This document shows, piece by piece, positions 1 to 8,777 of a stretch of 64,000 nt of DNA (its first letter is position 1; every line of letters starts with the position of its first letter). Source of the DNA: Streptomyces fumigatiscleroticus (GTDB taxonomy: Bacteria; Actinomycetota; Actinomycetes; Streptomycetales; Streptomycetaceae); assembly GCF_014647975.1 (NCBI RefSeq), contig NZ_BMQF01000007.1:310001-374000 (forward strand), read 5' to 3'. The position numbers and the translations under genes are program-made. The notes under the pieces are model-generated. The model had not been told where the DNA came from and ran no database searches. It saw only the letters and a list, made by a program, of their open reading frames with translations.

Positions 1-63
1 ACGCTGTTCAGACCTCAATCCGGCCGCACCGCAGGGGCATTCAACATAATCGGGGTACCTCAC

Positions 64-960
64 TTGATAACCGGCATCCAGGGCATCCGTCTCCGCAGGG
101 CCGCCGCCGTCGCCATGACGACCGGCGCCGTACTCGCGTCCGGAGCCCTCTACGCGGCGCCCGCACAGGCCGTCACCACGCCCACGATCGTCGCCAAGGG
201 CGGCTACGTGATGAACAACGGCACCGGCAAGACGCTGTACACCAAGGCGGCGGACACCAAGCGCTCCACCGGTTCCACCACCAAGATCATGACCGCCAAG
301 GTGGTGCTGGCGCAGAAGAACCTCAACCTGGACGCCAAGGTCACCATCCAGAAGGCGTACAGCGACTACATCGTGTCGAAGAACGCCTCGTCCGCCCGCC
401 TGATCGTCGGCGACAAGGTCACCGTCCGCCAGCTGCTCTACGGTCTGATGCTGCCCTCGGGCTGCGACGCCGCCTACGCGCTGGCCGACAAGTTCGGCAC
501 CGGCTCGACGCGGGCCGCCCGCGTGAAGTCGTTCATCAGCAAGATGAACAGCACCGCGAAGAGCCTGGGCCTGAAGAACACGCACTTCGACTCGTTCGAC
601 GGCATCGGCAACGGCTCCAACTACTCGACGCCGCGCGACCTGACGAAACTCGCCAGCAGCGCGCTGAAGAACTCCACCTTCCGCACGATCGTCAAGACCA
701 AGAAGTACACGGCCAAGACGACCACCAAGACCGGCTCCACCCGCACCATGGCGGCCTGGACCAACACCAACACGCTGCTGAGCAGCTACAGCGGCACCAT
801 CGGCGTGAAGACCGGCTCGGGCGCCGAGGCGAAGTACTGCCTCGTCTTCGCCGCGACCCGCAACGGCAAGACCGTCATCGGCACCGTGCTGGCCTCGTCC
901 TCGTCGACCCAGCGCACGACGGACGCCACGAAGCTGCTGAACTACGGCTTCGCGAAGTGA
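64..960 (+). CDS. Serine DD-peptidase (penicillin-binding protein, Streptomyces K15 type)
   Basis: Extracytoplasmic low-molecular-mass penicillin-binding protein (298 aa) acting on peptidoglycan stem peptides as D,D-transpeptidase/carboxypeptidase. An Arg-rich N-region and hydrophobic stretch (residues 9-36, ending AQA) form a signal peptide. The acyl-enzyme serine is S71 in S-T-T-K (71-74), the second motif is S132-G133-C134 and the third is K249-T-G. The spacings 71-132-249 equal those of the Streptomyces K15 DD-transpeptidase (35-96-213), which also has SGC instead of the usual SxN. The TTG start is chosen because it includes the basic N-region; the next ATG (residue 18) would lose it. It stands alone, convergent with the bkd operon. 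Confidence 0.93.
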   Translation: MITGIQGIRLRRAAAVAMTTGAVLASGALYAAPAQAVTTPTIVAKGGYVMNNGTGKTLYTKAADTKRSTGSTTKIMTAKVVLAQKNLNLDAKVTIQKAYSDYIVSKNASSARLIVGDKVTVRQLLYGLMLPSGCDAAYALADKFGTGSTRAARVKSFISKMNSTAKSLGLKNTHFDSFDGIGNGSNYSTPRDLTKLASSALKNSTFRTIVKTKKYTAKTTTKTGSTRTMAAWTNTNTLLSSYSGTIGVKTGSGAEAKYCLVFAATRNGKTVIGTVLASSSSTQRTTDATKLLNYGFAK

Positions 961-964
961 GCAC

Positions 965-1067
965 CGGGGGCCCGCGGCACTCGCGCGGCGGGCCCCGTCC
1001 GCCAGCGGCCGCCTGACCGCGGACGACGACGGCGGCCGCTCCGGCCGGAACCGGAGCGGCCGCCGTC
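965..1067. terminator. Bidirectional terminator between convergent genes
   Basis: A perfect inverted repeat with 17-base arms (1028-1044 and 1051-1067, core GCGGCCGCTCCGG) and a 6-base loop lies between two convergent genes. A second, imperfect GC hairpin with one bulge lies at about 965-996, right after the DD-peptidase stop. There is no strong T-run, which is usual in Streptomyces. Confidence 0.75.
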
Positions 1068-1075
1068 CCCGGCGC

Positions 1076-2476
1076 TCACGCCCAGGTGATCAGCCGCTTC
1101 GGCCGTTCCAGGATCGCCGCGACATCGGCCAGCACCTTGGAGCCCAGTTCGCCGTCGACCAGGCGGTGGTCGAAGCTCAGCGCCAGCGTGGTGACCTGAC
1201 GGGGCTTCACCTTGCCCTTGTGGACCCACGGCTGGGGCTTGATCGCGCCGACCGCGAGGATCGCGGACTCGCCGGGGTTGAGGATCGGCGTGCCGGTGTC
1301 GACGCCGAAGACGCCGACGTTGGTGATGGTGACCGTGCCGCCCTGCATCGCCGCCGGGGAGGTCCTGCCCTCGCGGGCCGTGGTCACCAGCTCGCCGAGC
1401 GACTCGGCCAGTTGCGGCAGCGTCTTGGTGTGCGCGTCCTTGATGTTCGGCACGATCAGGCCGCGCGGGGTCGCCGCCGCGATGCCCAGATTGACGTAGT
1501 GCTTGACCACGATCTCCTGGGCCGCCTCGTCCCAGGAGGCGTTGATCTCGGGGTTGCGCGCGATCGCGACCAGCAGGGCCTTCGCGATCAGCAGCAGCGG
1601 GTTCACGCGGAGGCCGGTGAACTCCTTGTCCTGCTTCAGCTCCTCGACCAGCTTCATCGTGCGCGTCACGTCGACGGTGACGAACTCCGTGACATGCGGA
1701 GCGGTGAAGGCCGAGCCGACCATCGCCGCCGCCGTCGCCCTGCGCACGCCCTTGACCGGGATCCGGGTCTCGCGGGCGGTGTCGTACGACACGGCCGGGG
1801 CCTGGCGCGCGGGTGCGGGGGCCGCCGGTTCCACGGCCGGCTCGGGGGCCGGCTGCGGCGGGGTCACCGCCGCGTGGACGTCCTCCCGGGTGATGATGCC
1901 GTCCGGGCCGGACGGGGTGATCGCCGCCAGGTCCACGCCGAGGTCCTTGGCCAGCTTGCGCACCGGGGGCTTGGCCAGCGGGCGCGCCCCGGCCGTCGCG
2001 GTGGCGCCATGGCCGTTCAGCTCGGTCGGGACCGGAGCCGACGCCTCGGCGACCACGGCCTCCGGTCCCTTGCGGGGCCGGCGCCGGGTGGCGGAGGTGG
2101 CCACCCCGTACCCCACCAGGACCGGCTGGCGGCCCTCGGTCTTCGGCTCCTCCGGTTCCTGCGGCTCCTGCGGCTCCTGCCCGGACGGTGCGGGCGTCCC
2201 GGTGGCCGGGGCCCCGCCCGCCACGTCCACCGCGATGATGGACGTGCCCACGTCGACCGTGGTGCCCTCGGGGAAGTGCAGCTCGCGGACCACGCCGTCG
2301 TAGGGGATGGGCAGCTCGACGGCGGCCTTCGCCGTCTCCACCTCGCACACCACCTGGCCGTCGGTGACCGTGTCACCCGGCTTGACGTACCACTTGAGGA
2401 TCTCGGCCTCGGTGAGTCCCTCGCCCACGTCGGGCATCTTGAACTCGCGTACGGACGCTTGTGTCATCGTCGTCAC
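1076..2476 (-). CDS. bkdC: Branched-chain 2-oxoacid dehydrogenase E2 (dihydrolipoyl acyltransferase), operon 1
   Basis: Transfers the acyl group from the lipoyl arm to CoA in the branched-chain 2-oxoacid dehydrogenase complex, producing isobutyryl-, isovaleryl- and 2-methylbutyryl-CoA that prime branched fatty acids and polyketides. The 466-aa protein has a lipoyl domain (about 9-85, lipoyl lysine K50 in VETAK), a Pro/Ala linker, a peripheral-subunit-binding domain (about 165-200) and a catalytic domain with H437-R-L-V-D441-G442. It is the third gene of a minus-strand operon, 10 bases after E1-beta. The GTG start at 2476 is close to a GGGAAGG; an in-frame ATG three codons later is also possible. 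Confidence 0.95.
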   Translation of the reverse strand: MTTMTQASVREFKMPDVGEGLTEAEILKWYVKPGDTVTDGQVVCEVETAKAAVELPIPYDGVVRELHFPEGTTVDVGTSIIAVDVAGGAPATGTPAPSGQEPQEPQEPEEPKTEGRQPVLVGYGVATSATRRRPRKGPEAVVAEASAPVPTELNGHGATATAGARPLAKPPVRKLAKDLGVDLAAITPSGPDGIITREDVHAAVTPPQPAPEPAVEPAAPAPARQAPAVSYDTARETRIPVKGVRRATAAAMVGSAFTAPHVTEFVTVDVTRTMKLVEELKQDKEFTGLRVNPLLLIAKALLVAIARNPEINASWDEAAQEIVVKHYVNLGIAAATPRGLIVPNIKDAHTKTLPQLAESLGELVTTAREGRTSPAAMQGGTVTITNVGVFGVDTGTPILNPGESAILAVGAIKPQPWVHKGKVKPRQVTTLALSFDHRLVDGELGSKVLADVAAILERPKRLITWA

Positions 2477-2486
2477 GGCCCTTCCC

Positions 2487-3467
2487 TCAGTACGCCAGCG
2501 AGCGGTCGACGGCGTCCAGCACCCGGTCCAGGTCGGGCAGGTACTCCTCCTCCAGACGCGCCGGCGGATACGGCGCGTGGTAGCCGCCGACCCGCAGCAC
2601 CGGGGCCTCCAGGTGGTAGAAGCAGCGCTCGGTGATCCGGGCCGCGATCTCCGCGCCGGAGCCGAAGAACACCGGTGCCTCGTGGACGACGACCAGCCGG
2701 CGGGTCTTCTCCACCGAGGCCTGGATCGCGTCGAAGTCGAGCGGGGAGACCGAGCGCAGGTCCAGGACCTCCAGCGACCTGCCCTCCTCGGCGGCCGCGG
2801 CCGCGACCTCCTGGCAGAGCTTGACCATCGGGCCGTAGGCCGCCAGCGTCAGGTCCGTGCCCTCGCGGACCACGCGCGCGCCATGCAGCGGGCCGGGGAT
2901 CGCCTCGGTGTTGACCTCGGCCTTGTCCCAGTAGCGCCGCTTGGGCTCGAAGAAGATCACCGGGTCGTCGCTCTGGATGGCCTGCTGCATCATCCAGTAG
3001 GCGTCGGAGGCGTTGGACGGGGAGACCACCTTCAGGCCCGACACGTGGGCGAACAGCGACTCGGGGGACTCCGAGTGGTGCTCCACCGCGCCGATGCCGC
3101 CGCCGTAGGGGATACGGACCACGACCGGCAGCTTGACCTTGCCCAGCGAGCGGGCGTGCATCTTGGCCAGCTGTGTGACGATCTGGTCGTAGGCCGGGAA
3201 GACGAAGCCGTCGAACTGGATCTCCACCACCGGGCGGTAGCCGCGCAGGGCCAGGCCGATCGCCGTGCCGACGATGCCGGACTCCGCGAGCGGGGTGTCG
3301 ATGACGCGGCTCTCGCCGAAGTCCTTCTGGAGCCCGTCCGTCACCCGGAAGACGCCGCCGAGCTTGCCGACGTCCTCGCCCATGACCAGGACCTTGGGGT
3401 CGGCGTCCAGAGCCCGGCGCAGCGACTCGTTGATCGCCTTGGCCAGGGCCATCTTCTCCGCAGCCAT
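2487..3467 (-). CDS. bkdB: Branched-chain 2-oxoacid dehydrogenase E1 beta, operon 1
   Basis: Beta subunit of the thiamine diphosphate-dependent decarboxylase E1 of the branched-chain 2-oxoacid dehydrogenase complex; 326 aa. The N-terminal stretch MGEDVGKLGGVF and the IPYGGGIGAVEHHSES segment are typical of bacterial BkdB/PdhB proteins. The ATG at 3467 is preferred because GGAAGGGGG ends 9 bases before it. A GTG at 3473 would overlap the bkdA stop as GTGA but sits only 3 bases from that ribosome site. Coupled to bkdA upstream and bkdC downstream. Confidence 0.95.
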   Translation of the reverse strand: MAAEKMALAKAINESLRRALDADPKVLVMGEDVGKLGGVFRVTDGLQKDFGESRVIDTPLAESGIVGTAIGLALRGYRPVVEIQFDGFVFPAYDQIVTQLAKMHARSLGKVKLPVVVRIPYGGGIGAVEHHSESPESLFAHVSGLKVVSPSNASDAYWMMQQAIQSDDPVIFFEPKRRYWDKAEVNTEAIPGPLHGARVVREGTDLTLAAYGPMVKLCQEVAAAAAEEGRSLEVLDLRSVSPLDFDAIQASVEKTRRLVVVHEAPVFFGSGAEIAARITERCFYHLEAPVLRVGGYHAPYPPARLEEEYLPDLDRVLDAVDRSLAY

Positions 3468-3469
3468 GG

Positions 3470-4666
3470 TCACTTGCCCCCTTCCGCGTCCGCGAACGAC
3501 GCCTGGTAGGCGGCGAACTGGGCCCGCTCCTCGTCGACGAGCGCGTGCCCGTCCGCGTACACGTTCTCGAAGATGGCGAAGCGGTCCGGGTCCGGCATGG
3601 CACGGACCACTTCGCGCACTCGTTTGCCCAACGCCTCGCTCTCCGCCTCGAGTTCCGCGAAGAATCCCTCGTCCGTGTGGTTTGCCGACTCCAGGTGGCG
3701 GCGCAGGCGCAGGATCGGGTCCTTGGCCTCCCAGGCCGCCCGCTCGTCGTCGTGGCGGTAGCGGCTGGGGTCGTCGGAGGTGGTGTGGGCGCCCATCCGG
3801 TAGGTGAAGGCCTCCACCAGTGTGGGGCCCTCGCCGTTGCGGGCCCGCTCCAGGGCCCACTTGGTCACGGCGAGGCAGGCCAGGACGTCGTTGCCGTCGA
3901 CCCTGACGCCCGGGAAGCCGAAGCCCTGCGCGCGCTGGTAGAGCGGGACGCGGGTCTGCTTCTCGGTCGGCTCGGAGATCGCCCACTGGTTGTTCTGGCA
4001 GAAGAACACCACCGGGGCGTTGTAGACGGCGGCGAAGGTGAAGGACTCCGCCACGTCGCCCTGGCTGGAGGCGCCGTCGCCGAAGTAGGCGATGACCGCC
4101 GAGTCCGCGCCGTCCTTGGCCACGCCCATCGCGTAGCCGGTGGCGTGCAGCGTCTGGGAGCCGATGACGATGGTGTAGAGGTGGAAGTTGTTGCTGTTGG
4201 GGTCCCAGCCGCCGTGGTTCACGCCGCGGAACATGCCCAGCAGATTGGTCGGGTCGACTCCGCGGCACCAGGCCACGCCGTGCTCACGGTAGGTCGGGAA
4301 GACGTAGTCGTCCTCGCGGGTGGCCCGGCCGGAGCCGATCTGGGCGGCCTCCTGACCCAGCAGCGACGCCCACAGGCCCAGCTCGCCCTGGCGTTGCAGG
4401 GCGGTGGCCTCGGCGTCGAAGCGGCGGGTGAGCACCATGTCGCGGTACAGGCCGCGGAGCTCTTCGGGGGTGATGCCGGCGACGTACTTGTCGTAGTCGG
4501 CGTGCTGGACGCGCTCGCCCTCGGGCGTCAGCAGTTGCACGAGTTCGGGGTCGGTGTCCGGCGCCTTCTTCGCGGTCGTCCGGCCGGCACGCTTGGTGCC
4601 GGTGGTGCCGGCCTTGCCTCCGGCGCTGCGTCGCGGCTTGCGCGCGGCAGTGCTCTCCACGGTCAC
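3470..4666 (-). CDS. bkdA: Branched-chain 2-oxoacid dehydrogenase E1 alpha, operon 1
   Basis: Alpha subunit of E1 that binds thiamine diphosphate and decarboxylates the branched-chain 2-oxoacids derived from Val, Leu and Ile; 398 aa. The cofactor-binding motif GDGASSQGD...CQNNQWAIS is clear. The first 45 residues are an Arg/Lys/Ala/Thr-rich tail not needed for the fold. GTG at 4666 is chosen because GGAGGAG precedes it by 4 bases. It is the first gene of the operon and is divergent from the response-regulator gene, sharing a regulatory interval of about 340 bp. Confidence 0.94.
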   Translation of the reverse strand: MTVESTAARKPRRSAGGKAGTTGTKRAGRTTAKKAPDTDPELVQLLTPEGERVQHADYDKYVAGITPEELRGLYRDMVLTRRFDAEATALQRQGELGLWASLLGQEAAQIGSGRATREDDYVFPTYREHGVAWCRGVDPTNLLGMFRGVNHGGWDPNSNNFHLYTIVIGSQTLHATGYAMGVAKDGADSAVIAYFGDGASSQGDVAESFTFAAVYNAPVVFFCQNNQWAISEPTEKQTRVPLYQRAQGFGFPGVRVDGNDVLACLAVTKWALERARNGEGPTLVEAFTYRMGAHTTSDDPSRYRHDDERAAWEAKDPILRLRRHLESANHTDEGFFAELEAESEALGKRVREVVRAMPDPDRFAIFENVYADGHALVDEERAQFAAYQASFADAEGGK

Positions 4667-5004
4667 GTTGCTCCTCCGTCGGTCCGGCCCCCGGGATTGC
4701 CGGGTGACCAGTGCGGCTCGCCTGATCCCGATACCCGTGCACGGGGTGGGTGCCCTCGGCCGGGAGCAGACGTGAAAGGCGTCCCGGCGAGCGCCTGCAA
4801 AGCTCACGTTACCCAGTGCTCCACATTTCTGTGAAACCCCTCCTGACCTGCAATTTTCCTCGGATTTCCAAGTATTTTTTGCTTGGGATTCCAAGTACCT
4901 CACAGATACCCGGAGCAGCCGCTGGTCACGGCACTGGGCACAGCCTCGCAAGGGGCCGGAACAACGGCACGTTATCCCGGTCACCCCGGGCACGGGAAGA
5001 CATC
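4667..5004. promoter_or_regulatory. Intergenic control region between bkdA and response regulator
   Basis: Divergent 338-bp interval. Its middle (about 4850-4900) is unusually A/T-rich for this DNA. TTCCAAGTA occurs twice, at 4866-4874 and 4889-4897 (23-bp period), and CCAAG (4868-4872) pairs with CTTGG (4882-4886). I infer an operator and promoter for bkdA and perhaps also for the response regulator. No further gene is visible. Confidence 0.5.
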
Positions 5005-5691
5005 GTGTGTGACACTGACCCCGTGCGCGAAACCCGAAAAATCGGGGTATTCCTCCTCGACGACCACGAGATCGTCCGTCGCGGCGTCCACGAGCTGCTC
5101 TCCGGCGAGCCCGACATGGAGGTGGTCGGCGAGGCCGGCACGGCCGCCGACGCACTGGTCCGCATTCCGGCCGCCCGCCCCGATGTCGCGGTGCTCGACG
5201 TACGGCTGCCGGACGGCAGCGGCGTGGACGTGTGCCGGGAGATCCGCTCCCGGGACGATTCCGTCCATTGCCTGATGCTGACCTCCCGCACCGACGACGA
5301 GGCCCTGTACGACGCGATCACGGCGGGCGCCTCCGGCTTTCTGCTGAAGGACGTCCGCGGCAGCGAGCTGCGGGCGGCCGTCCGGGACGTCGCCGCCGGG
5401 AAGTCCCTGCTCGACCCGGTGACGGCCGCCCGGGCCAGACAGCGGTCGCACGGCAGCGGCGGCGGGGCGGACGGCGGCCTCGCGCTCCTCACCGAGCAGG
5501 AGCGCACGATCCTGGACCTGATCGGTGAGGGACTGACCAACCGCGCGATCGGCGAGCGGCTGCACCTCGCCGAGAAGACCGTCAAGAACTACGTCTCCGG
5601 CGTGCTGTCCAAACTGGGCATGCAGCGGCGTTCCCAGGCGGCGGCCTTCGTGGCGCGGCTGCGGGCCACACAGGACGGACACCTGTTGTGA
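5005..5691 (+). CDS. NarL/FixJ-family response regulator (orphan)
   Basis: Two-component response regulator of 228 aa. The receiver domain carries the acidic pair (LLDDHE), the phospho-acceptor Asp in VLDVRLPDGS, and Lys in FLLKD. The C-terminal LuxR-type helix-turn-helix has LTEQER...LTNRAIGERLHLAEKTVKNYVS. No histidine kinase gene is adjacent, so it is an orphan here, as is the orthologue I remember at the same place in S. coelicolor. GTG at 5005 follows GGGAAGA at good spacing; GTG 5023 lacks a ribosome site. Likely shares control DNA with the bkd operon. Confidence 0.88.
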   Translation: MCDTDPVRETRKIGVFLLDDHEIVRRGVHELLSGEPDMEVVGEAGTAADALVRIPAARPDVAVLDVRLPDGSGVDVCREIRSRDDSVHCLMLTSRTDDEALYDAITAGASGFLLKDVRGSELRAAVRDVAAGKSLLDPVTAARARQRSHGSGGGADGGLALLTEQERTILDLIGEGLTNRAIGERLHLAEKTVKNYVSGVLSKLGMQRRSQAAAFVARLRATQDGHLL

Positions 5692-5767
5692 CCATAAGCG
5701 ACCGTCGCTGACTGTCTGTGACAACGCCCAGCTCACGGGGCGCAACGAGTGCCCTAGCATCTGGCGC

Positions 5768-6790
5768 GTGCTGCGCCTACGAGTACCACCCCCTGTACCT
5801 CACGCGCTCCCCCTGGGCCCTCTGCTGCGCCGGTACGCCGCCGGTTCCGTCCTCGCCTGCGAGCCCGTCGAGCAGGGTCACCTCAACCGCGGCTACCACC
5901 TGCGCACGACCCGCGGCCGCTACTTCCTCAAGCACCACTTCGACCCGGAGACCTCCGATCCGGCCGTGATCGTCCGGCAGCACCGGGCCACCCGGCGCCT
6001 GGCCGACCTCGGCGTACCGGTCGCCCCGCCGCTGCCCGGCCGGGACGGGCGCACGGTCACGGTCATCGGCGGCCACGCCTACGCCCTGCACCCGTGGATC
6101 GACGGCCGGCACCGCCACGGCGGCCAGCTCAGCACCGGACAGAGCGGACGCCTGGGCGCCCTGCTGGGCATCGTGCACGCCGCCCTGGAGCACGTCATGC
6201 CGGCCCACGGACGGACCCCGGCCGCCAGCGCCGACCCGGCCGACACCTTCGCCCTCATCGACGACCTGCTTCTCCGTGTGCACCGGCACCGCCCGGCCGA
6301 CGCCTTCGACGAACTGGCCCGGCACCGGCTGCTGGAGCGGCGGGTGCTCCTGGAGCGGTACGCCGGCCGGCGTGCCCCGCGCGGTGCCCGCGTGGGCTGG
6401 GTGCACGGCGACTTCCACCCCTTCAACCTGCTCTACAAGGGGGACGCCCTGGCCGCGATCGTCGACTGGGACCGGCTCGGCGTGCAGCCCCGCGCGGAGG
6501 AGGCCGTACGGGCCGCGGCGATCTTCTTCGTCCGGCCCGCCGGCTCGCTCGACCTGCCCAAGGTGCGGGCGTACGCGCGGGCGTACCGGCGCACGGCCGG
6601 TGCCACGCCCGCGCAGCTGGCAGCGGCCGTGCACCGCGTGTGGTGGGAACGCCTCAACGACTTCTGGATGCTGCGCTGGCACTACGAGCGCGGCGACACC
6701 CGCGCGGACCCCCAGTTCCCGGCCGCCTCCGCGCTCGCGGTGTGGTGGACCCGGGAGTACGACGCGGTGTGCGCGGCGTTCACGGAGTGA
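5768..6790 (+). CDS. APH/homoserine kinase II-like phosphotransferase
   Basis: 340-aa protein of the aminoglycoside phosphotransferase/choline kinase-like fold. The catalytic loop is VHGDFHPFNLLY and the metal-binding Asp is in AIVDWDRLG; the N-lobe has a Lys in YFLKHHF. The substrate cannot be told from sequence: relatives phosphorylate homoserine, choline or aminoglycosides. GTG start. It stands 76 bp behind the response regulator and convergent with a Ser/Thr kinase gene. Confidence 0.8.
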   Translation: MLRLRVPPPVPHALPLGPLLRRYAAGSVLACEPVEQGHLNRGYHLRTTRGRYFLKHHFDPETSDPAVIVRQHRATRRLADLGVPVAPPLPGRDGRTVTVIGGHAYALHPWIDGRHRHGGQLSTGQSGRLGALLGIVHAALEHVMPAHGRTPAASADPADTFALIDDLLLRVHRHRPADAFDELARHRLLERRVLLERYAGRRAPRGARVGWVHGDFHPFNLLYKGDALAAIVDWDRLGVQPRAEEAVRAAAIFFVRPAGSLDLPKVRAYARAYRRTAGATPAQLAAAVHRVWWERLNDFWMLRWHYERGDTRADPQFPAASALAVWWTREYDAVCAAFTE

Positions 6791-6799
6791 GCCCCCGGA

Positions 6800-6821
6800 G
6801 CGTGCGGCCGGAGCCGCACGC
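6800..6821. terminator. Hairpin between convergent genes
   Basis: GCGTGCGGC (6800-6808) pairs perfectly with GCCGCACGC (6813-6821) around a 4-base loop, in the 36-bp gap between two convergent genes. Probable bidirectional terminator. Confidence 0.7.
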
Positions 6822-6826
6822 GCCCG

Positions 6827-8422
6827 TCAGCCGTTCTGGCCCAGCGTGCCACCGCTCACGGTGGCGTCGCCGGTCTCGCCGCCGTCGCCCTCGGGCGGAG
6901 CGGTGTCGGTCTCGCCGCCGCCCGTCGTCTCCTGGTCCGTCGGCTCCCCGCTCGCCGTCTCCGTCTGCCCGCCGCCCGTCGGCTCCCAGGACGGCTCCTG
7001 GGACTGCGTGTAGGACGGCGTGTACGACGGGGTGTACGACGGGGTGTATCCCGAGCCGTAACCGCTGTCGCTGCCGTCGTCCGTCTCCGTGTCGGTGGGC
7101 TCTTCGCTCGCCTCGTCGCTCGGCGACTCGCTGGACGTGGCGTCCTCGGTGCTCTGCGACACGGTCGGCGACTGGGTGGTGTCCGGCTTCTTCGTGCCCG
7201 AGCCGCTGTTGTTCAGCGCCAGCGCGACGCCCGCGACGACGGCGATGACCGCCAGCGCGGCGAGCACCCACAGCTTGCCGCGGCCGCTGCCCGTGTTGCC
7301 GTGCCCCTCGAAGCCGCCGTCGTCCCCACCGCCGTACCCGGTGGGGAGGATCGGCTGCGGGATCTGCGTGGTACCACCGGCGTCGCCGCCCGGGTGCGGC
7401 AGCGCGGTGGTGCCCGCGAGACCCGCCGCGGGGGTGTGCCGGCCGTCGTGCGCCGCGACCGGGCCGGTGTTCCAGGTGCCGGTGTGGCCGCCCTGCTCGT
7501 ACAGCATCTGGAGCGCGTACTGGACCAGTCCGCGCATCTCCTCCGCCGTCTGGAAACGGTCGTCCGGCTCCTTGGCCAGCGACCTCATCACCAGGCCGTC
7601 CAGCTCCGGCGGACAGGCGTCGGAGGTCTCGGACGGGGGCGTCGGAATGTCCTGGACGTGCTGGTAGACCACCGACAGCGGGGTCTCGCCGGTGAACGGC
7701 GGGCGCAGCGCGAGGAGTTCGTACAGCAGACAGCCGGTCGCGTACAGGTCGGAGCGGTGGTCGACGGCCTTGCCGAGGGCCTGCTCCGGGGAGAGGTACT
7801 GCGGGGTGCCCATGACCATGCCGGTCTGCGTCATCGTCGTGGACGCGCCGTGCAGGGCGCGGGCGATGCCGAAGTCCATCACCTTCACGGCGCCGTTGTG
7901 CGTGATGATCACGTTGGCGGGCTTGATGTCGCGGTGCACGATGCCGTGCTGGTGCGAGTAGGCCAGCGCCTCCAGGACGCCCGAGACGATGATCAGCGCC
8001 TGCTCGGGCCCGGGGGCCTCGGCGTTCAGCAGCAGGTCGCGGATGGTGCGGCCCTCGACCAGCTCCATGACGATGTACGGCACGGACTGGCCGCCGACGA
8101 AGTCCTCGCCGGAGTCGTACACGGCGACGATCGCATGGTGGTTGAGCCCCGCCACCGACTGGGCCTCGCGTGTGAAGCGCGCCTTGGACACCGGGTCCTC
8201 GGCGAGGTCCGCGCGGAGCAGCTTGACGGCCACGGTACGGCCGAGACGCACGTCCTCGGCGGCGAACACCTCCGCCATGCCGCCCCGGCCGAGTCTGCGG
8301 GTCAGCCGGTACCGGCCGTCCCCGACCAGCCCGCCGTTGCCCCAGGTCTCCGGCGCGTCCGACATACCGCCGCCAGTCGCCTCGGGGTCGGACGGGCCCT
8401 GAGCGCGCTGCTGCTGTGCCAT
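6827..8422 (-). CDS. Membrane Ser/Thr protein kinase (Hanks type)
   Basis: 531-aa transmembrane kinase. The kinase domain (about 38-300) has GRGGMAEVF, VAVKLL, HRDIKPANV, DFGIARA and the TPQYLSPEQAL activation/APE region. A transmembrane helix (about 385-405, VLAALAVIAVVAGVALAL) is followed by an extracellular Ser/Thr/Glu-rich tail of about 125 residues with YTPS repeats and no PASTA domain. It is divergent from a sister kinase at 8778, an arrangement I recall as conserved in Streptomyces. Confidence 0.9.
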   Translation of the reverse strand: MAQQQRAQGPSDPEATGGGMSDAPETWGNGGLVGDGRYRLTRRLGRGGMAEVFAAEDVRLGRTVAVKLLRADLAEDPVSKARFTREAQSVAGLNHHAIVAVYDSGEDFVGGQSVPYIVMELVEGRTIRDLLLNAEAPGPEQALIIVSGVLEALAYSHQHGIVHRDIKPANVIITHNGAVKVMDFGIARALHGASTTMTQTGMVMGTPQYLSPEQALGKAVDHRSDLYATGCLLYELLALRPPFTGETPLSVVYQHVQDIPTPPSETSDACPPELDGLVMRSLAKEPDDRFQTAEEMRGLVQYALQMLYEQGGHTGTWNTGPVAAHDGRHTPAAGLAGTTALPHPGGDAGGTTQIPQPILPTGYGGGDDGGFEGHGNTGSGRGKLWVLAALAVIAVVAGVALALNNSGSGTKKPDTTQSPTVSQSTEDATSSESPSDEASEEPTDTETDDGSDSGYGSGYTPSYTPSYTPSYTQSQEPSWEPTGGGQTETASGEPTDQETTGGGETDTAPPEGDGGETGDATVSGGTLGQNG

Positions 8423-8777
8423 CAGTCCTCGCCGTCGTTTCTGCCCGCGGTGCGCGCGGTGTTGTTACGGTCTCCGTCGGCCACGCTACAGCCTCCGTGC
8501 AAGCCTCCGGACCGAGATGGGCGCCGGGCCCGGCGCCGGACGGACCGGCCATGAAACCCTGCCCCCGTGCCGTCGTGCAAATTCTGTGTTCCGGCCGTAC
8601 GTGCGCTGTAACGCTTCCGCGACGCTTCTTTCGCGTACGGTCACGGAACGGGCACCACGCTTGACGTGTCAGTGCCCTGGGGCAGACTTGGCCGGGAATA
8701 GCACTTTCGATCAACAACAACGGGCCACGACAACCGAGCACGGGGCAGTCGCCGGCGCCTATGGGGGACGCGAACAG
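8423..8777. promoter_or_regulatory. Divergent promoter region of two kinase genes
   Basis: 355-bp gap. TTGACG (8661-8666), 17 bases, then AGACTT (8684-8689) forms a plausible sigma-70-type promoter reading towards the plus-strand kinase. GGGGACG at 8764-8770 is the ribosome site for the ATG at 8778. I see no gene in the gap. Confidence 0.4.

Noticed and set aside
1166..2635. Long plus-strand open frame opposite bkdC
   Set aside because: The minus-strand E2 reading is supported by conserved motifs; the opposite frame has no recognisable domain.
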